64,000 nucleotides of DNA from Pseudomonas massiliensis (GTDB lineage: Bacteria > Pseudomonadota > Gammaproteobacteria > Pseudomonadales > Pseudomonadaceae), in NCBI RefSeq assembly GCF_000826105.1, contig NZ_CCYK01000007.1, positions 2,262,656 to 2,326,655 on the forward strand, given 5' to 3'. The notes beneath the pieces were generated by a model. That model saw only the letters and a program-made list of their open reading frames with translations, searched no databases and was not told where the DNA came from. A program made the translations under genes and the position numbers. Shown one piece after another: positions 24,771 through 33,446 of the stretch. Numbering within the stretch: the first letter of the stretch is position 1; every line of letters starts with the position of its first letter.

Positions 24771-24849
24771 TTCGGAAGTGTTCATCGTTGAGCGATCGAA
24801 GGTTGTGGTGAGACGTGTGTCCAGATTGATACTCGGCCGCCGCATGACC

Positions 24850-24877
24850 TTGACTATCGGCAAAACGGTGTTACAAA
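24850..24877 (+). promoter_or_regulatory. Candidate cspD promoter
   Basis: TTGACT (24850-24855), 16 bases, TACAAA (24872-24877). It lies in the divergent clpS-cspD region and would give a leader of about 110 bases, in keeping with cold-shock-type genes. The -10 matches four of six positions. Confidence 0.4.
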
Positions 24878-24993
24878 CAGTAGAACCCACATTGGGGAGG
24901 AAAGGTCCGCGCAGTCAAATAAATTTTTCGGCCGGCGCGCGGGCTTGGTGGATGATACTCCAGAGATGGGGTCCTTTGCAGAGGGATATGAGC

Positions 24994-25251
24994 ATGCCAA
25001 GCGGTAAAGTCAAGTGGTTCAACAATGCCAAGGGCTACGGGTTCATCAACGAGGACGGAAAAAGCGAAGATCTGTTCGCGCATTTTTCGGCCATTGAAAT
25101 GGAAGGTTACAAAACGCTCAAGGCAGGGCAACCCGTAAAATTCAACATTATCCAAGGCCCTAAAGGCATGCATGCCGTGGGGATTTCACCGGTAACCGAC
25201 TCCGTCAACGTTGCCGTTTCACAGTACGCGTCTTCTACCGAACACGCCTGA
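24994..25251 (+). CDS. cspD: CspD-type cold-shock domain protein
   Basis: The 85 aa protein has one cold-shock domain (about 3-70) with RNP1 GKVKWFNNAKGYGFI and RNP2 DLFAHFSAI, and a short polar tail. The start at 24994 is preferred over the ATG at 24988 because GAGGG at 24981 would otherwise be only three bases from the start. CspD proteins bind single-stranded DNA and inhibit replication in stationary phase in E. coli; here that role is by family. Divergent neighbours are clpS-clpA, as in related genomes. Confidence 0.9.
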   Translation: MPSGKVKWFNNAKGYGFINEDGKSEDLFAHFSAIEMEGYKTLKAGQPVKFNIIQGPKGMHAVGISPVTDSVNVAVSQYASSTEHA

Positions 25252-25613
25252 CGCAGCCCAACTCCCGATGGCTGGGCCCGCTTACCGAGGCGGCCCAGCC
25301 ATATTCCCCGCCCCGCCTCCAATCTTCCTACAACCATCGCCTCAGGCGAACTTTCGTGCGCCCGGCCATGGGTTTGATATACTCCGCCCGGTGACCAGTG
25401 AGTCATAGTGGCGCACCCCCATGCAAGGTACGCCCAGCGGTAACCGTGAACCCGTCCAGGCCCGCACCTCGGCCCGGCCGTTTGACGCTCGACTGATGCA
25501 CCCAACATCACCGCGAGGCCTCTCGACTTTCGACGCGCGCCGCTGCGCCGAAAGCGCCTACCCTGCGCAACGAGATGCTTAGCATGCTCAGCAAAACAGA
25601 GAGTTAACTCGAC
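25252..25613. other. Intergenic region cspD-idh where icd would be expected
   Basis: An 11-bp perfect inverted repeat (ATGGCTGGGCC at 25268-25278, GGCCCAGCCAT at 25292-25302) follows cspD but has no T run. TATACT at 25378-25383 is a fair -10 without a clear -35 for idh, leaving a leader of about 225 bases. A 53-codon frame at 25421-25582 has no ribosome site. No trace of a second isocitrate dehydrogenase gene is seen. Confidence 0.5.
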
Positions 25614-27839
25614 ATGCCCACCCGATCCAAGATCATCTACACCTTCACCGACGAAGCCCCCGCCCTCGCCACCTACTCCCTCCTGCCCATCATCGAGGCG
25701 TTCACCAAGACCGCCGACATCGCCGTCGAAACCCGCGACATTTCCCTGGCCGGCCGCATCCTCGCCGCCTTCCCGGAACGTCTTGGCGAGCGTGCCGTAC
25801 CCGATGACCTGGCGGAGCTGGGCGAACTGGCGACCACGCCCGAGGCCAACATCATCAAGCTGCCGAACATCAGCGCTTCGGTGCCGCAGCTGAAGGCAGC
25901 GATCAAGGAACTGCAGGCCAAGGGCTTCGACGTCCCGGACTACCCCGACACCGCCGACAGCGACGAGACCAGGGACGTACGCGGCCGCTATGACAAGATC
26001 AAGGGCAGCGCCGTGAACCCGGTACTGCGCGAAGGCAATTCCGACCGCCGCGCGCCTCTGTCGGTCAAGAACTACGCGCGCAAGCACCCCCACAAGATGG
26101 GCGCCTGGGCAGCGGACTCCAAGGCCCACGTCGCGCACATGGACAACGGTGACTTCTACGGCAGCGAGAAAGCCGCCGTCATCGCCGCCGACGGCACCGT
26201 GCGCATCGAGCTTGCGGGCAAGGATGGCAACACCACCGTGCTCAAGGAAAAGACCAAGGTCCAGGCCGGCGAGATCATCGACAGTGCCGTGATGAGCCGC
26301 AAGGCCCTGCGCGCATTCGTCGCAGCGCAGATCGAAGACGCCAAGGCCCAGGGCGTGCTGTTCTCGGTACACCTGAAGGCAACCATGATGAAGGTCTCGG
26401 ACCCGATCATGTTCGGCCAGTTCGTTGAAGAGTACTACAAGGACGCCCTGGCCAAGCATGAGGCCACCCTGGCCGAGGCTGGCTTCAACAGCAACAACGG
26501 CATCGGTGATCTCTACGCGCGCATCAAGTCGCTGCCGGCCGACAAGCAGGCTGAAATCGAAGCCGATATACAGTCGGTGTACCAGGCTCGCGCCGCCGTG
26601 GCCATGGTCAACTCCGACAAGGGGATCACCAACCTGCACGTGCCCAGCGACGTGATCGTCGACGCCTCCATGCCGGCGATGATTCGTGACTCGGGCAAGA
26701 TGTGGAACGCCAAGGGCGAACTGCAGGATGCCAAGGCAGTGATCCCTGACCGCTGCTACGCCACCATCTACCAGGCCGTGATCGACGACTGCAAGCGCAA
26801 TGGCGCCTTCGACCCCACCACCATGGGCAGCGTGCCGAACGTTGGCCTGATGGCCCAGAAGGCCGAGGAATACGGCTCCCATGACAAGACCTTCCAGGTC
26901 AAGGCCGACGGCGTGGTCCGCGTGCTGGACGCCGACGGCAAGGTACTGATGGAGCAAGCCGTGGAGGCCGGCGACATCTTCCGCATGTGCCAGACCAAGG
27001 ACGCGCCCATCCGTGACTGGGTCAAGCTGGCGGTCAACCGCGCCCGCGCCAGCAACACCCCGGCCATCTTCTGGCTGGACGCCAACCGCGCCCACGACGC
27101 CGCGCTGATCGAAAAGGTGCAGCGCTACCTGAAAGACCACGACACCGCAGGCCTGGACATCAGCGTCCGCTCGCCAGTGGAAGCCATGACAGTGTCCCTG
27201 GAACGCATTCGCGCCGGCAAGGACACCATCTCGGTCACCGGTAACGTACTGCGCGACTACTTGACTGACCTGTTCCCGATCATGGAACTGGGCACCAGCG
27301 CCAAGATGCTGTCCATTGTCCCTCTGATGAACGGCGGCGGCCTGTTCGAGACCGGTGCCGGCGGTTCCGCGCCCAAGCACGTTCAGCAATTCAACGAGGA
27401 AGGCTTCCTGCGCTGGGACTCCCTCGGCGAATTCCTCGCCCTGGCCGCTTCCCTGGAACACCTGGCGACCGCCTATGGCAACCCCAAGGCCCAGGTCCTG
27501 GCTGACACCCTTGACCAGGCCACCGGCAAGTTCCTGGACACGAACAAGTCCCCTTCCCGCAAAGTGGGCGGCATCGACAACCGCGGCAGCCACTACTACC
27601 TGGCCACCTACTGGGCTCAGGCGCTGGCCGAGCAAACTCAGGATACCGACCTGCAGGCGCGCTTCAAGCCGTTGGCCGAGGCCCTGACTAGCAAGGAAGA
27701 CACCATCGTTTCCGAACTCAACGGCGCCCAGGGCAAGCCCGTGGACATCGACGGTTACTACTTCGCCACTCCGGAACTGGCCAGCAAGGCCATGCGCCCC
27801 AGCGCAACCCTCAACCAAGCCATCGCTTCATTGCAGTAA
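25614..27839 (+). CDS. idh: NADP-dependent isocitrate dehydrogenase, monomeric type
   Basis: The 741 aa enzyme converts isocitrate to 2-oxoglutarate and CO2 in the TCA cycle. It shows the hallmark segments of the large single-chain class: IIYTFTDEAPALATYSLLPI at the start, EGNSDRRAPLSVKNYARKHP (substrate contact), HVPSDVIVDASMPAMIRDSG and FWLDANRAHDAALI. The length is typical (about 740). CDA-free upstream DNA of 360 bases and a strong terminator downstream suggest a single-gene transcript. No dimeric Icd gene is adjacent, so this may be the only activity encoded at the locus, in competition with AceA (34662-35987). Confidence 0.96.
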   Translation: MPTRSKIIYTFTDEAPALATYSLLPIIEAFTKTADIAVETRDISLAGRILAAFPERLGERAVPDDLAELGELATTPEANIIKLPNISASVPQLKAAIKELQAKGFDVPDYPDTADSDETRDVRGRYDKIKGSAVNPVLREGNSDRRAPLSVKNYARKHPHKMGAWAADSKAHVAHMDNGDFYGSEKAAVIAADGTVRIELAGKDGNTTVLKEKTKVQAGEIIDSAVMSRKALRAFVAAQIEDAKAQGVLFSVHLKATMMKVSDPIMFGQFVEEYYKDALAKHEATLAEAGFNSNNGIGDLYARIKSLPADKQAEIEADIQSVYQARAAVAMVNSDKGITNLHVPSDVIVDASMPAMIRDSGKMWNAKGELQDAKAVIPDRCYATIYQAVIDDCKRNGAFDPTTMGSVPNVGLMAQKAEEYGSHDKTFQVKADGVVRVLDADGKVLMEQAVEAGDIFRMCQTKDAPIRDWVKLAVNRARASNTPAIFWLDANRAHDAALIEKVQRYLKDHDTAGLDISVRSPVEAMTVSLERIRAGKDTISVTGNVLRDYLTDLFPIMELGTSAKMLSIVPLMNGGGLFETGAGGSAPKHVQQFNEEGFLRWDSLGEFLALAASLEHLATAYGNPKAQVLADTLDQATGKFLDTNKSPSRKVGGIDNRGSHYYLATYWAQALAEQTQDTDLQARFKPLAEALTSKEDTIVSELNGAQGKPVDIDGYYFATPELASKAMRPSATLNQAIASLQ

Positions 27840-27850
27840 CGAGCGACACA

Positions 27851-27876
27851 GCCCCGGCCCAGGCCGGGGTTTTTTA
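27851..27876 (+). terminator. Terminator of idh
   Basis: CCCCGGCC-CA-GGCCGGGG hairpin followed by TTTTTT, 12 bases after the stop. Confidence 0.9.
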
Positions 27877-27898
27877 TTTTCTGGACTTGGACATTTGT

Positions 27899-28336
27899 AT
27901 GAGCTGGCAACCCCATATCACTGTCGCCACCGTCATCGAAGATGATGGCCGCTTCCTGTTCGTCGAGGAGCACAAAGGCGGCCGCCTGGTGCTCAACCAG
28001 CCAGCGGGCCATCTTGAACAGGGCGAGACACTGCGCCAGGCCGCCTTGCGTGAGACGCGTGAAGAAACAGCCTGGGAGGTGGAGCTCACGGGCGTAGTCG
28101 GCATTTACCTCTACACTGCGCCTTTCAATGGCGTCACCTACCAGCGGATCTGCTTCGCGGCTCGCCCTGTGCGCCGGCATGATCACCCGCTGGACCAGGA
28201 CATCACCGCCACTCACTGGCTTACCCGCGAGGAACTGCTCGCCGACCCCCACCGCTGGCGCAGCGAGCTGGTGCCACGCTGTATCGAAGACTACCTCGCC
28301 GGCCCGACGCACAGTCTCAATGTCATCCGCGAGTGA
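27899..28336 (+). CDS. nudJ: Nudix phosphatase, NudJ-like
   Basis: The 145 aa protein has a Nudix box starting GHLEQGETLRQAALRE and continuing TREETAWEV. Spacing of the metal-binding glutamates is intact, while the usual Gly after EET is Ala, a change I believe occurs in other pseudomonads. The start MSWQPHITVATV matches homologues. NudJ hydrolyses thiamine pyrophosphates and other nucleoside di/triphosphates in E. coli. It stands directly upstream of mnmA on the same strand, a conserved pairing in this group whose meaning is unknown. Confidence 0.88.
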   Translation: MSWQPHITVATVIEDDGRFLFVEEHKGGRLVLNQPAGHLEQGETLRQAALRETREETAWEVELTGVVGIYLYTAPFNGVTYQRICFAARPVRRHDHPLDQDITATHWLTREELLADPHRWRSELVPRCIEDYLAGPTHSLNVIRE

Positions 28337-28405
28337 GGCGGCTTTTCACTGTGGGCGTCTGGCCTGATAGAATGCTTCGTTTTCACCAGAGCCTTATCCA
28401 AGCCC

Positions 28406-29554
28406 ATGCGTGAGTCCCTCTCTCACGATCCCTATCGGGATCCCCGTAATACGCGCGTGATCGTCGGCATGTCCGGCGGCGTCGACTCTTCCGTGTCTGC
28501 CCTCCTCCTGCTGCAGCAAGGCTTCCAGGTCGAAGGGCTGTTCATGAAGAACTGGGAGGAAGACGACGGCACCGAGTACTGCACCGCGCGGGAAGACCTC
28601 GCCGACGCCCAGGCGGTATGCGACCGCATCGGCATCAAGCTGCACACGGCCAATTTCGCCGCCGAGTACTGGGACAACGTGTTCGAGCATTTCCTGGACG
28701 AATACAAGGCCGGACGCACGCCGAACCCGGACATCCTCTGCAACCGCGAAATCAAGTTCAAGGCTTTCCTCGACTACGCCCTGGGACTGGGCGCCGACCT
28801 GATCGCCACCGGGCATTATGTGCGCCGCCGGGACCGGGAGGGTGTCACTGAGCTGCTCAAGGGCCTGGACCCGAACAAGGACCAGAGCTACTTCCTGCAT
28901 GCGGTGGGCGGCGAACAGATCGCCCGTACCCTGTTCCCCGTGGGCGAACTGGAGAAGCCCGAAGTGCGCGCCATCGCGGACCTGCATGGCCTGGCCACGG
29001 CCAAAAAAAAGGATTCCACGGGCATCTGCTTCATCGGCGAACGGCGCTTCAGCGACTTCCTCAAGCAATACCTGCCGGCCCAACCGGGTGAAATCAAGAC
29101 CACCGAGGGCCTGGTCATCGGCCGTCATCATGGCCTCATGTACCACACCATCGGCCAGCGCCAGGGCCTGGGCATCGGCGGTCTCCAGGGTGCCGGCGAC
29201 GAGCCCTGGTATGTACTGGCCAAGGATCTGACCCGCAACGAACTCATCGTCGGCCAGGGCAACGATCATCCATGGCTGTTCGCCAAGGCCTTGCTGGCGT
29301 CGGAAATTTTTTGGGTCAACCCCCTGGACCTTTCCAGCCCGCGCCGCCTGACCGCCAAGGTCCGCTACCGCCAGGCCGATCAGCCGTGCACCCTGGAACG
29401 TACCTCAGAGGGCTACCGGGTCATCTTCGACGAGCCTCAGCGCGCGGTGACCCCGGGGCAGTCAGTGGTGTTCTACGATGGCGACGTCTGCCTGGGTGGT
29501 GGCGTGATCGAAAGCGCCGAGCCGGCAACACCACGCGAGGCAGCAACCGCATGA
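28406..29554 (+). CDS. mnmA: tRNA 2-thiouridylase MnmA
   Basis: The 382 aa ATP-dependent enzyme places sulfur on C2 of wobble U34 in tRNA for Lys, Glu and Gln, taking sulfur from TusE. The PP-loop is GMSGGVDSSVSA. Catalytic cysteines are C112 (NPDILCN) and C208 (STGICF). GTPNPD-type and GQRQGLGIGG motifs are present. TAGAAT at 28368-28373 with an upstream TG is a candidate extended -10. Its stop overlaps the hflD start (ATGA), the common gammaproteobacterial arrangement. Confidence 0.96.
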   Translation: MRESLSHDPYRDPRNTRVIVGMSGGVDSSVSALLLLQQGFQVEGLFMKNWEEDDGTEYCTAREDLADAQAVCDRIGIKLHTANFAAEYWDNVFEHFLDEYKAGRTPNPDILCNREIKFKAFLDYALGLGADLIATGHYVRRRDREGVTELLKGLDPNKDQSYFLHAVGGEQIARTLFPVGELEKPEVRAIADLHGLATAKKKDSTGICFIGERRFSDFLKQYLPAQPGEIKTTEGLVIGRHHGLMYHTIGQRQGLGIGGLQGAGDEPWYVLAKDLTRNELIVGQGNDHPWLFAKALLASEIFWVNPLDLSSPRRLTAKVRYRQADQPCTLERTSEGYRVIFDEPQRAVTPGQSVVFYDGDVCLGGGVIESAEPATPREAATA

Positions 29555-30174
29555 ACCGGATGCAGGAACAATTGATCGCGCTCGGCGGCGTCTTCCAGGC
29601 TGCCGCGCTGGTGGACCGGATAGCCAAGACCGGGCAGATCACCGAAATGGAACTCGAGACCATGCTCGGCACCTTGCTGGTCAGAGACCCGAAAGACACC
29701 CTCGAGGTCTTTGGCGGCAGCCACCAGTCGCTGCGCGAGGGCTTCCAGGCCCTGGCCGCCGCCCTTGAGCGCGACCCGGTCAGCCTGCAGCGCGAGCCCT
29801 TGCGCTACGCCTTGTCCATGGTCACCCTGGAGCGCCAGCTGGAAAAGCGCCCCGCCATGCTGGAAACCATTGGCAAGCGGTTGCCGCAGATCCAGGCCCA
29901 GGTCGAACACTTCGGGCCGGCCCACGAGAACGTGATCGCCGCTTGCGGAGGCCTGTATCAGGACACCCTGAGTACCCTGCGCCAACGTATCCAGGTCCAT
30001 GGCGACATGCGCTTCCTGCAGCAGCCCAGCAATGCCTCGAAGATCCGCGCACTGTTATTGGCCGGCATCCGCTGCGCCCGCCTGTGGCGACAGCTCGGCG
30101 GCCATCGCTGGCAACTGCTGCTTGGCCGGCGCAAGCTGTTGCGCGAACTCTACCCGTTGATGCGTAGCGAATGA
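29551..30174 (+). CDS. hflD: High-frequency lysogenization protein HflD
   Basis: The 207 aa helical protein begins MNRMQEQLIALGGVFQAAAL, uses the ATGA overlap with mnmA as start, and has family segments LYQDTLSTLRQRIQVHGD and IRALLLAGIRCARLWRQLGG. HflD is a peripheral inner-membrane protein that sequesters phage lambda CII in E. coli; its role in Pseudomonas is unknown. Translational coupling to mnmA implies a housekeeping job. Any link to the prophage at 1-8699 would be speculation. Confidence 0.93.
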   Translation: MNRMQEQLIALGGVFQAAALVDRIAKTGQITEMELETMLGTLLVRDPKDTLEVFGGSHQSLREGFQALAAALERDPVSLQREPLRYALSMVTLERQLEKRPAMLETIGKRLPQIQAQVEHFGPAHENVIAACGGLYQDTLSTLRQRIQVHGDMRFLQQPSNASKIRALLLAGIRCARLWRQLGGHRWQLLLGRRKLLRELYPLMRSE

Positions 30175-30180
30175 CCCGGG

Positions 30181-30216
30181 CGCTGGCCGATAGGCCAGCG
30201 AGCCCGACGCCTTTTC
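30181..30216 (+). terminator. Hairpin terminator after hflD
   Basis: CGCTGGCC-GATA-GGCCAGCG is a perfect eight-pair hairpin seven bases after the stop. The T-rich CCTTTT follows after a gap, so it may be a weak terminator. TATCAT at 30220-30225 just beyond is a possible purB -10. Confidence 0.6.
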
Positions 30217-30264
30217 GTGTATCATACGCGCCCTTTTCGTTGCCCGACTGTCCGAGAACACCCT

Positions 30265-31635
30265 ATGCAGCTCTCTTCGCTCACTGCGGTTTCCCCTGTA
30301 GACGGCCGCTACGCCGGCAAAACCGAGGCCCTGCGCCCCATCTTCAGCGAGTACGGCCTGATCCGCTTCCGCGCGATGGTCGAGGTCCGCTGGCTGCAGC
30401 GCCTGGCGGCCCACCCTCAGATCACCGAAGTGCCGCCGTTCTCGGAAGGCGCCAACGCATTGCTCGATGAACTGGCCACCGGTTTCGCTCTCGAACACGC
30501 CGAGCGCGTGAAAGAGATCGAACGCACCACCAACCACGACGTCAAGGCCATCGAATACCTGCTCAAGGAGCAGGCGGCGCGCCTTCCGGAACTGGCCAAG
30601 GTCAGCGAATTCATCCACTTTGCCTGCACCAGCGAAGACATCAACAACCTGTCCCACGCCCTCATGCTGCGCGAAGGCCGCGACAACGTCCTGCTGCCCC
30701 TGATGCGGCAGATCGCCCAGGCCATTCGCGAACTGGCCCTCCGCTTCGCTGACGTGCCGATGCTTTCCCGCACCCACGGCCAGCCTGCATCCCCGACGAC
30801 CCTGGGCAAGGAACTGGCGAACGTGGTCTATCGCCTTGAACGCCAGATCAGCCAGGTGGCGGCCGTACCGCTGCTGGGCAAGATCAACGGCGCGGTGGGC
30901 AATTACAACGCCCATCTGTCGGCCTACCCGGACGTGGACTGGGAAGCCAATGCCCGGGCTTTCATCGAAGATGAACTGGGCCTTGTGTTCAACCCCTACA
31001 CGACCCAGATCGAGCCTCACGACTACATTGCCGAGCTGTTCGATGCCATTGCCCGCTTCAATACCATCCTGATCGACTTCGACCGGGACATCTGGGGCTA
31101 TATCTCCCTGGGCTACTTCAAGCAGCGCACCGTGGCCGGCGAGATCGGTTCCTCCACCATGCCGCACAAGGTCAACCCCATCGACTTCGAAAACTCCGAA
31201 GGCAACCTGGGGATCGCCAATGCCCTGTTCCAGCATCTGGCCAGCAAGCTGCCCATTTCCCGCTGGCAGCGCGACCTCACCGATTCCACCGTCCTGCGCA
31301 ACCTTGGCGTGGGCTTCGCTCACAGCGTGATCGCCTATGAAGCCAGCCTCAAGGGCATCGGTAAGCTGGAAATCAACGCCCAGCGCATCGCGGCGGACCT
31401 GGACGCGTGCTGGGAGGTCCTGGCCGAGCCCATCCAGACCGTCATGCGTCGCTACAACGTCGAGAACCCCTACGAGAAACTCAAGGAGTTGACCCGCGGC
31501 AAGGGCATCAGCGCCCAGGTCCTGCGGGAGTTCATCGAGGAGCTGGACATCCCGCAAGGCGCCAAGGCCGAACTGGCCCGGCTGACACCTGCCAGCTATA
31601 TCGGCAATGCTGCCGAGCAGGCCCGCCGCATCTAA
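30265..31635 (+). CDS. purB: Adenylosuccinate lyase
   Basis: The 456 aa enzyme cleaves SAICAR and adenylosuccinate in purine synthesis. The start MQLSSLTAVSPVDGRYAGK is the conserved N terminus. FACTSEDINNLSHALM, SRTHGQPASPTTLGKE with the catalytic His, and the flexible signature loop GSSTMPHKVNPIDFENSEGN with catalytic Ser are all present. Length is typical of the gammaproteobacterial form. It has its own upstream region and terminator. Confidence 0.97.
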   Translation: MQLSSLTAVSPVDGRYAGKTEALRPIFSEYGLIRFRAMVEVRWLQRLAAHPQITEVPPFSEGANALLDELATGFALEHAERVKEIERTTNHDVKAIEYLLKEQAARLPELAKVSEFIHFACTSEDINNLSHALMLREGRDNVLLPLMRQIAQAIRELALRFADVPMLSRTHGQPASPTTLGKELANVVYRLERQISQVAAVPLLGKINGAVGNYNAHLSAYPDVDWEANARAFIEDELGLVFNPYTTQIEPHDYIAELFDAIARFNTILIDFDRDIWGYISLGYFKQRTVAGEIGSSTMPHKVNPIDFENSEGNLGIANALFQHLASKLPISRWQRDLTDSTVLRNLGVGFAHSVIAYEASLKGIGKLEINAQRIAADLDACWEVLAEPIQTVMRRYNVENPYEKLKELTRGKGISAQVLREFIEELDIPQGAKAELARLTPASYIGNAAEQARRI

Positions 31636-31651
31636 GGGCCCATCCTACGAA

Positions 31652-31677
31652 CGCCCGGCCTGGCCGGGCGTTTTTCT
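31652..31677 (+). terminator. Terminator of purB
   Basis: CGCCCGGCC-T-GGCCGGGCG hairpin followed by TTTTTCTTT. Confidence 0.92.
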
Positions 31678-31710
31678 TTCTACCTCGTCATAACATTCAA
31701 AGAGTTAGCG

Positions 31711-32877
31711 ATGTCTTCCGATAAACCTCTTCAACTACTCGGCGGCCTGACAGCTCGAGAATTCCTGCGCGATTACTGGCAGAAGAAACCTCTTCTGGTA
31801 CGCCAGGCATTCGCTGATTTCGAAAATCCCATCAGCCCGGACGAGCTTGCCGGGCTGGCCCTGGAAGACGAGATCGAATCACGCATTGTCCTGGAACACG
31901 GCGACCACCCTTGGGAGTTGCGCCGCGGCCCCTTCGGAGAAGACACCTTTTCGAGCCTGCCCGCCAAGGACTGGACCCTTCTGGTACAAGCAGTGGACCA
32001 GTTCGTTCCCGAAGTGAGCGCCCTGCTCGAGCCCTTCCGCTTCCTGCCCACCTGGCGCATCGATGACGTGATGATCAGCTATGCCGCCCCTGGCGGTGGC
32101 GTGGGCCCTCACTTCGATCATTACGACGTCTTCCTGCTGCAGGGGCACGGCAAGCGCACTTGGCGAGTAGGCCAGATGTGCGACGCTGAAAGTCCTCTGC
32201 TCGAACACGCCGACCTGCGTATTCTGGCGGATTTCCACGAAAGCGACGCCTGGACGCTGGAGCCGGGCGACATGCTCTACCTGCCGCCTCGCCTGGCGCA
32301 CTTCGGCACCGCCGTAGACGACTGCATGACCTACAGCATTGGCTTCCGCGCACCGAGCGCAAGTGAAGTGCTGACCCATTTCACCGACTTCCTCAGCCAG
32401 TTCATTCCGGATGACGAGCGCTATGGCGACCCGGACATCCAGCCAGCCACGGACCCAAGTCAGATCCAGCATGACGCGCTGGCGCGTCTCAAAGATCTGC
32501 TGTCACGCCACATGAGCGATGACCGCCTGCTGCTGACCTGGTTCGGCCAGTTCATGACCGAGCCTCGTTATGCCGAGCGAGTCGCCGGGAGCGAGTTGAG
32601 CGAAGAAGACCTGCTCGAGGCCCTGGCCCAGGGGGCGGTTATCATTCGCAACCCCAGCGCTCGGCTGGCCTGGTCGGAAATGGGCGCCGAACTGATGCTG
32701 TTTGCCAGCGGGCAGAGCCGCTTGCTACCTGGCAACCTGCGCCCGCTGCTGCAGCTAGTCTGCTCGGCGGATGCCCTCCACCAGACCAACCTCGGTCCCT
32801 GGCTGGAAGACGAAGAGGCAGTCATTCTGCTCAGCCAGTTGGTCATGCAAGGTAGCCTGGGGTTCGCTGATGAATGA
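31711..32877 (+). CDS. roxA: Ribosomal protein uL16 arginine hydroxylase (JmjC/cupin)
   Basis: The 388 aa 2-oxoglutarate/Fe(II) oxygenase resembles E. coli RoxA (YcfD), which hydroxylates an arginine of ribosomal protein L16. Iron ligands are H134 and D136 in GPHFDHYDVF and H197 in LPPRLAHFGTA. The N-terminal GLTAREFLRDYWQKKPLLVR is the family start, and a winged-helix C-terminal part follows (about 265-388). The gene overlaps the following GNAT gene. The match is strong on motifs; the substrate is taken from the family. Confidence 0.9.
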   Translation: MSSDKPLQLLGGLTAREFLRDYWQKKPLLVRQAFADFENPISPDELAGLALEDEIESRIVLEHGDHPWELRRGPFGEDTFSSLPAKDWTLLVQAVDQFVPEVSALLEPFRFLPTWRIDDVMISYAAPGGGVGPHFDHYDVFLLQGHGKRTWRVGQMCDAESPLLEHADLRILADFHESDAWTLEPGDMLYLPPRLAHFGTAVDDCMTYSIGFRAPSASEVLTHFTDFLSQFIPDDERYGDPDIQPATDPSQIQHDALARLKDLLSRHMSDDRLLLTWFGQFMTEPRYAERVAGSELSEEDLLEALAQGAVIIRNPSARLAWSEMGAELMLFASGQSRLLPGNLRPLLQLVCSADALHQTNLGPWLEDEEAVILLSQLVMQGSLGFADE

Positions 32878-33307
32878 ACTGAGCATCCGCCTGGCCGACT
32901 GGCATCGGGACTATTCGAGCATCCATCGGATTCGGGAAAGCGTGTTCGTCGCTGAACAGGCTGTACCGCCTGAACAGGAGTGGGATTCCGAAGACGAAAC
33001 CGCGGTGCACTTCCTGGCCGAACAAGGGGATTTCGCCATCGGTACGGCCCGGTTGCTGCCGGACGGCTACCTCGGACGGCTGTCGGTCCTCAAGGACTGG
33101 CGCGGGCAGAAAGTTGGGGACGCACTGCTACAGGCTGTGATCGAGCAAGCCCGGCAGCGAGGGCTCACCGAGCTCAAGCTCACCGCCCAGGTCCATGCCA
33201 CTGCCTTCTACGAGCGCTTTGGATTCAAGGTGGTGAGCGAGGAATTCATCGAAGCTGGTCTACCGCATGTGGACATGGTGCTCGATGTGACTTCGGGCGA
33301 ACGCTAG
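32870..33307 (+). CDS. GNAT acetyltransferase, ElaA-like
   Basis: The 145 aa protein has the ElaA-like N terminus (SIHRIRESVFVAEQAVPPEQ with EWD following), then acetyl-CoA-binding LGRLSVLKDWRGQKVGDALL and C-terminal ATAFYERFGFKVVSEEFIEA. Its ATG lies inside the end of roxA, so translation is coupled. The substrate is unknown. Its pairing with the ribosomal hydroxylase gene is conserved in pseudomonads as far as I recall, and could mean a shared link to translation, but the sequence does not show one. Confidence 0.88.
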   Translation: MNELSIRLADWHRDYSSIHRIRESVFVAEQAVPPEQEWDSEDETAVHFLAEQGDFAIGTARLLPDGYLGRLSVLKDWRGQKVGDALLQAVIEQARQRGLTELKLTAQVHATAFYERFGFKVVSEEFIEAGLPHVDMVLDVTSGER

Positions 33308-33350
33308 CGGCCAAGATCACCAAACCGCCTGGAAGTCGTTGTTTCGATCT

Positions 33351-33368
33351 CACAGGCCCGAACCTGTG
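33351..33368. repeat. 18-bp perfect palindrome
   Basis: CACAGG-CCCGAA-CCTGTG lies 44 bases after the GNAT gene and 79 before the next start. It lacks a T run; it could be an operator or a weak transcription stop. Confidence 0.5.
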
Positions 33369-33446
33369 AACCACGTCCATTTGTGTGGCGCCACGCAAGT
33401 CAGCCCTGAGTCATACTTGGGGCTCGACTTCGCGGAGTAACCTGCC

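Noticed and set aside
25421..25582. A 53-codon frame in the idh leader
   Set aside because: No ribosome site, arginine/alanine-rich composition typical of random GC-rich DNA; kept only as part of the intergenic description.
25107..27818. A 903-codon open frame on the minus strand opposite idh
   Set aside because: It is an antisense shadow caused by GC-rich codon use of idh, which has clear enzyme motifs; the antisense product has low-complexity Gly/Val/His runs.
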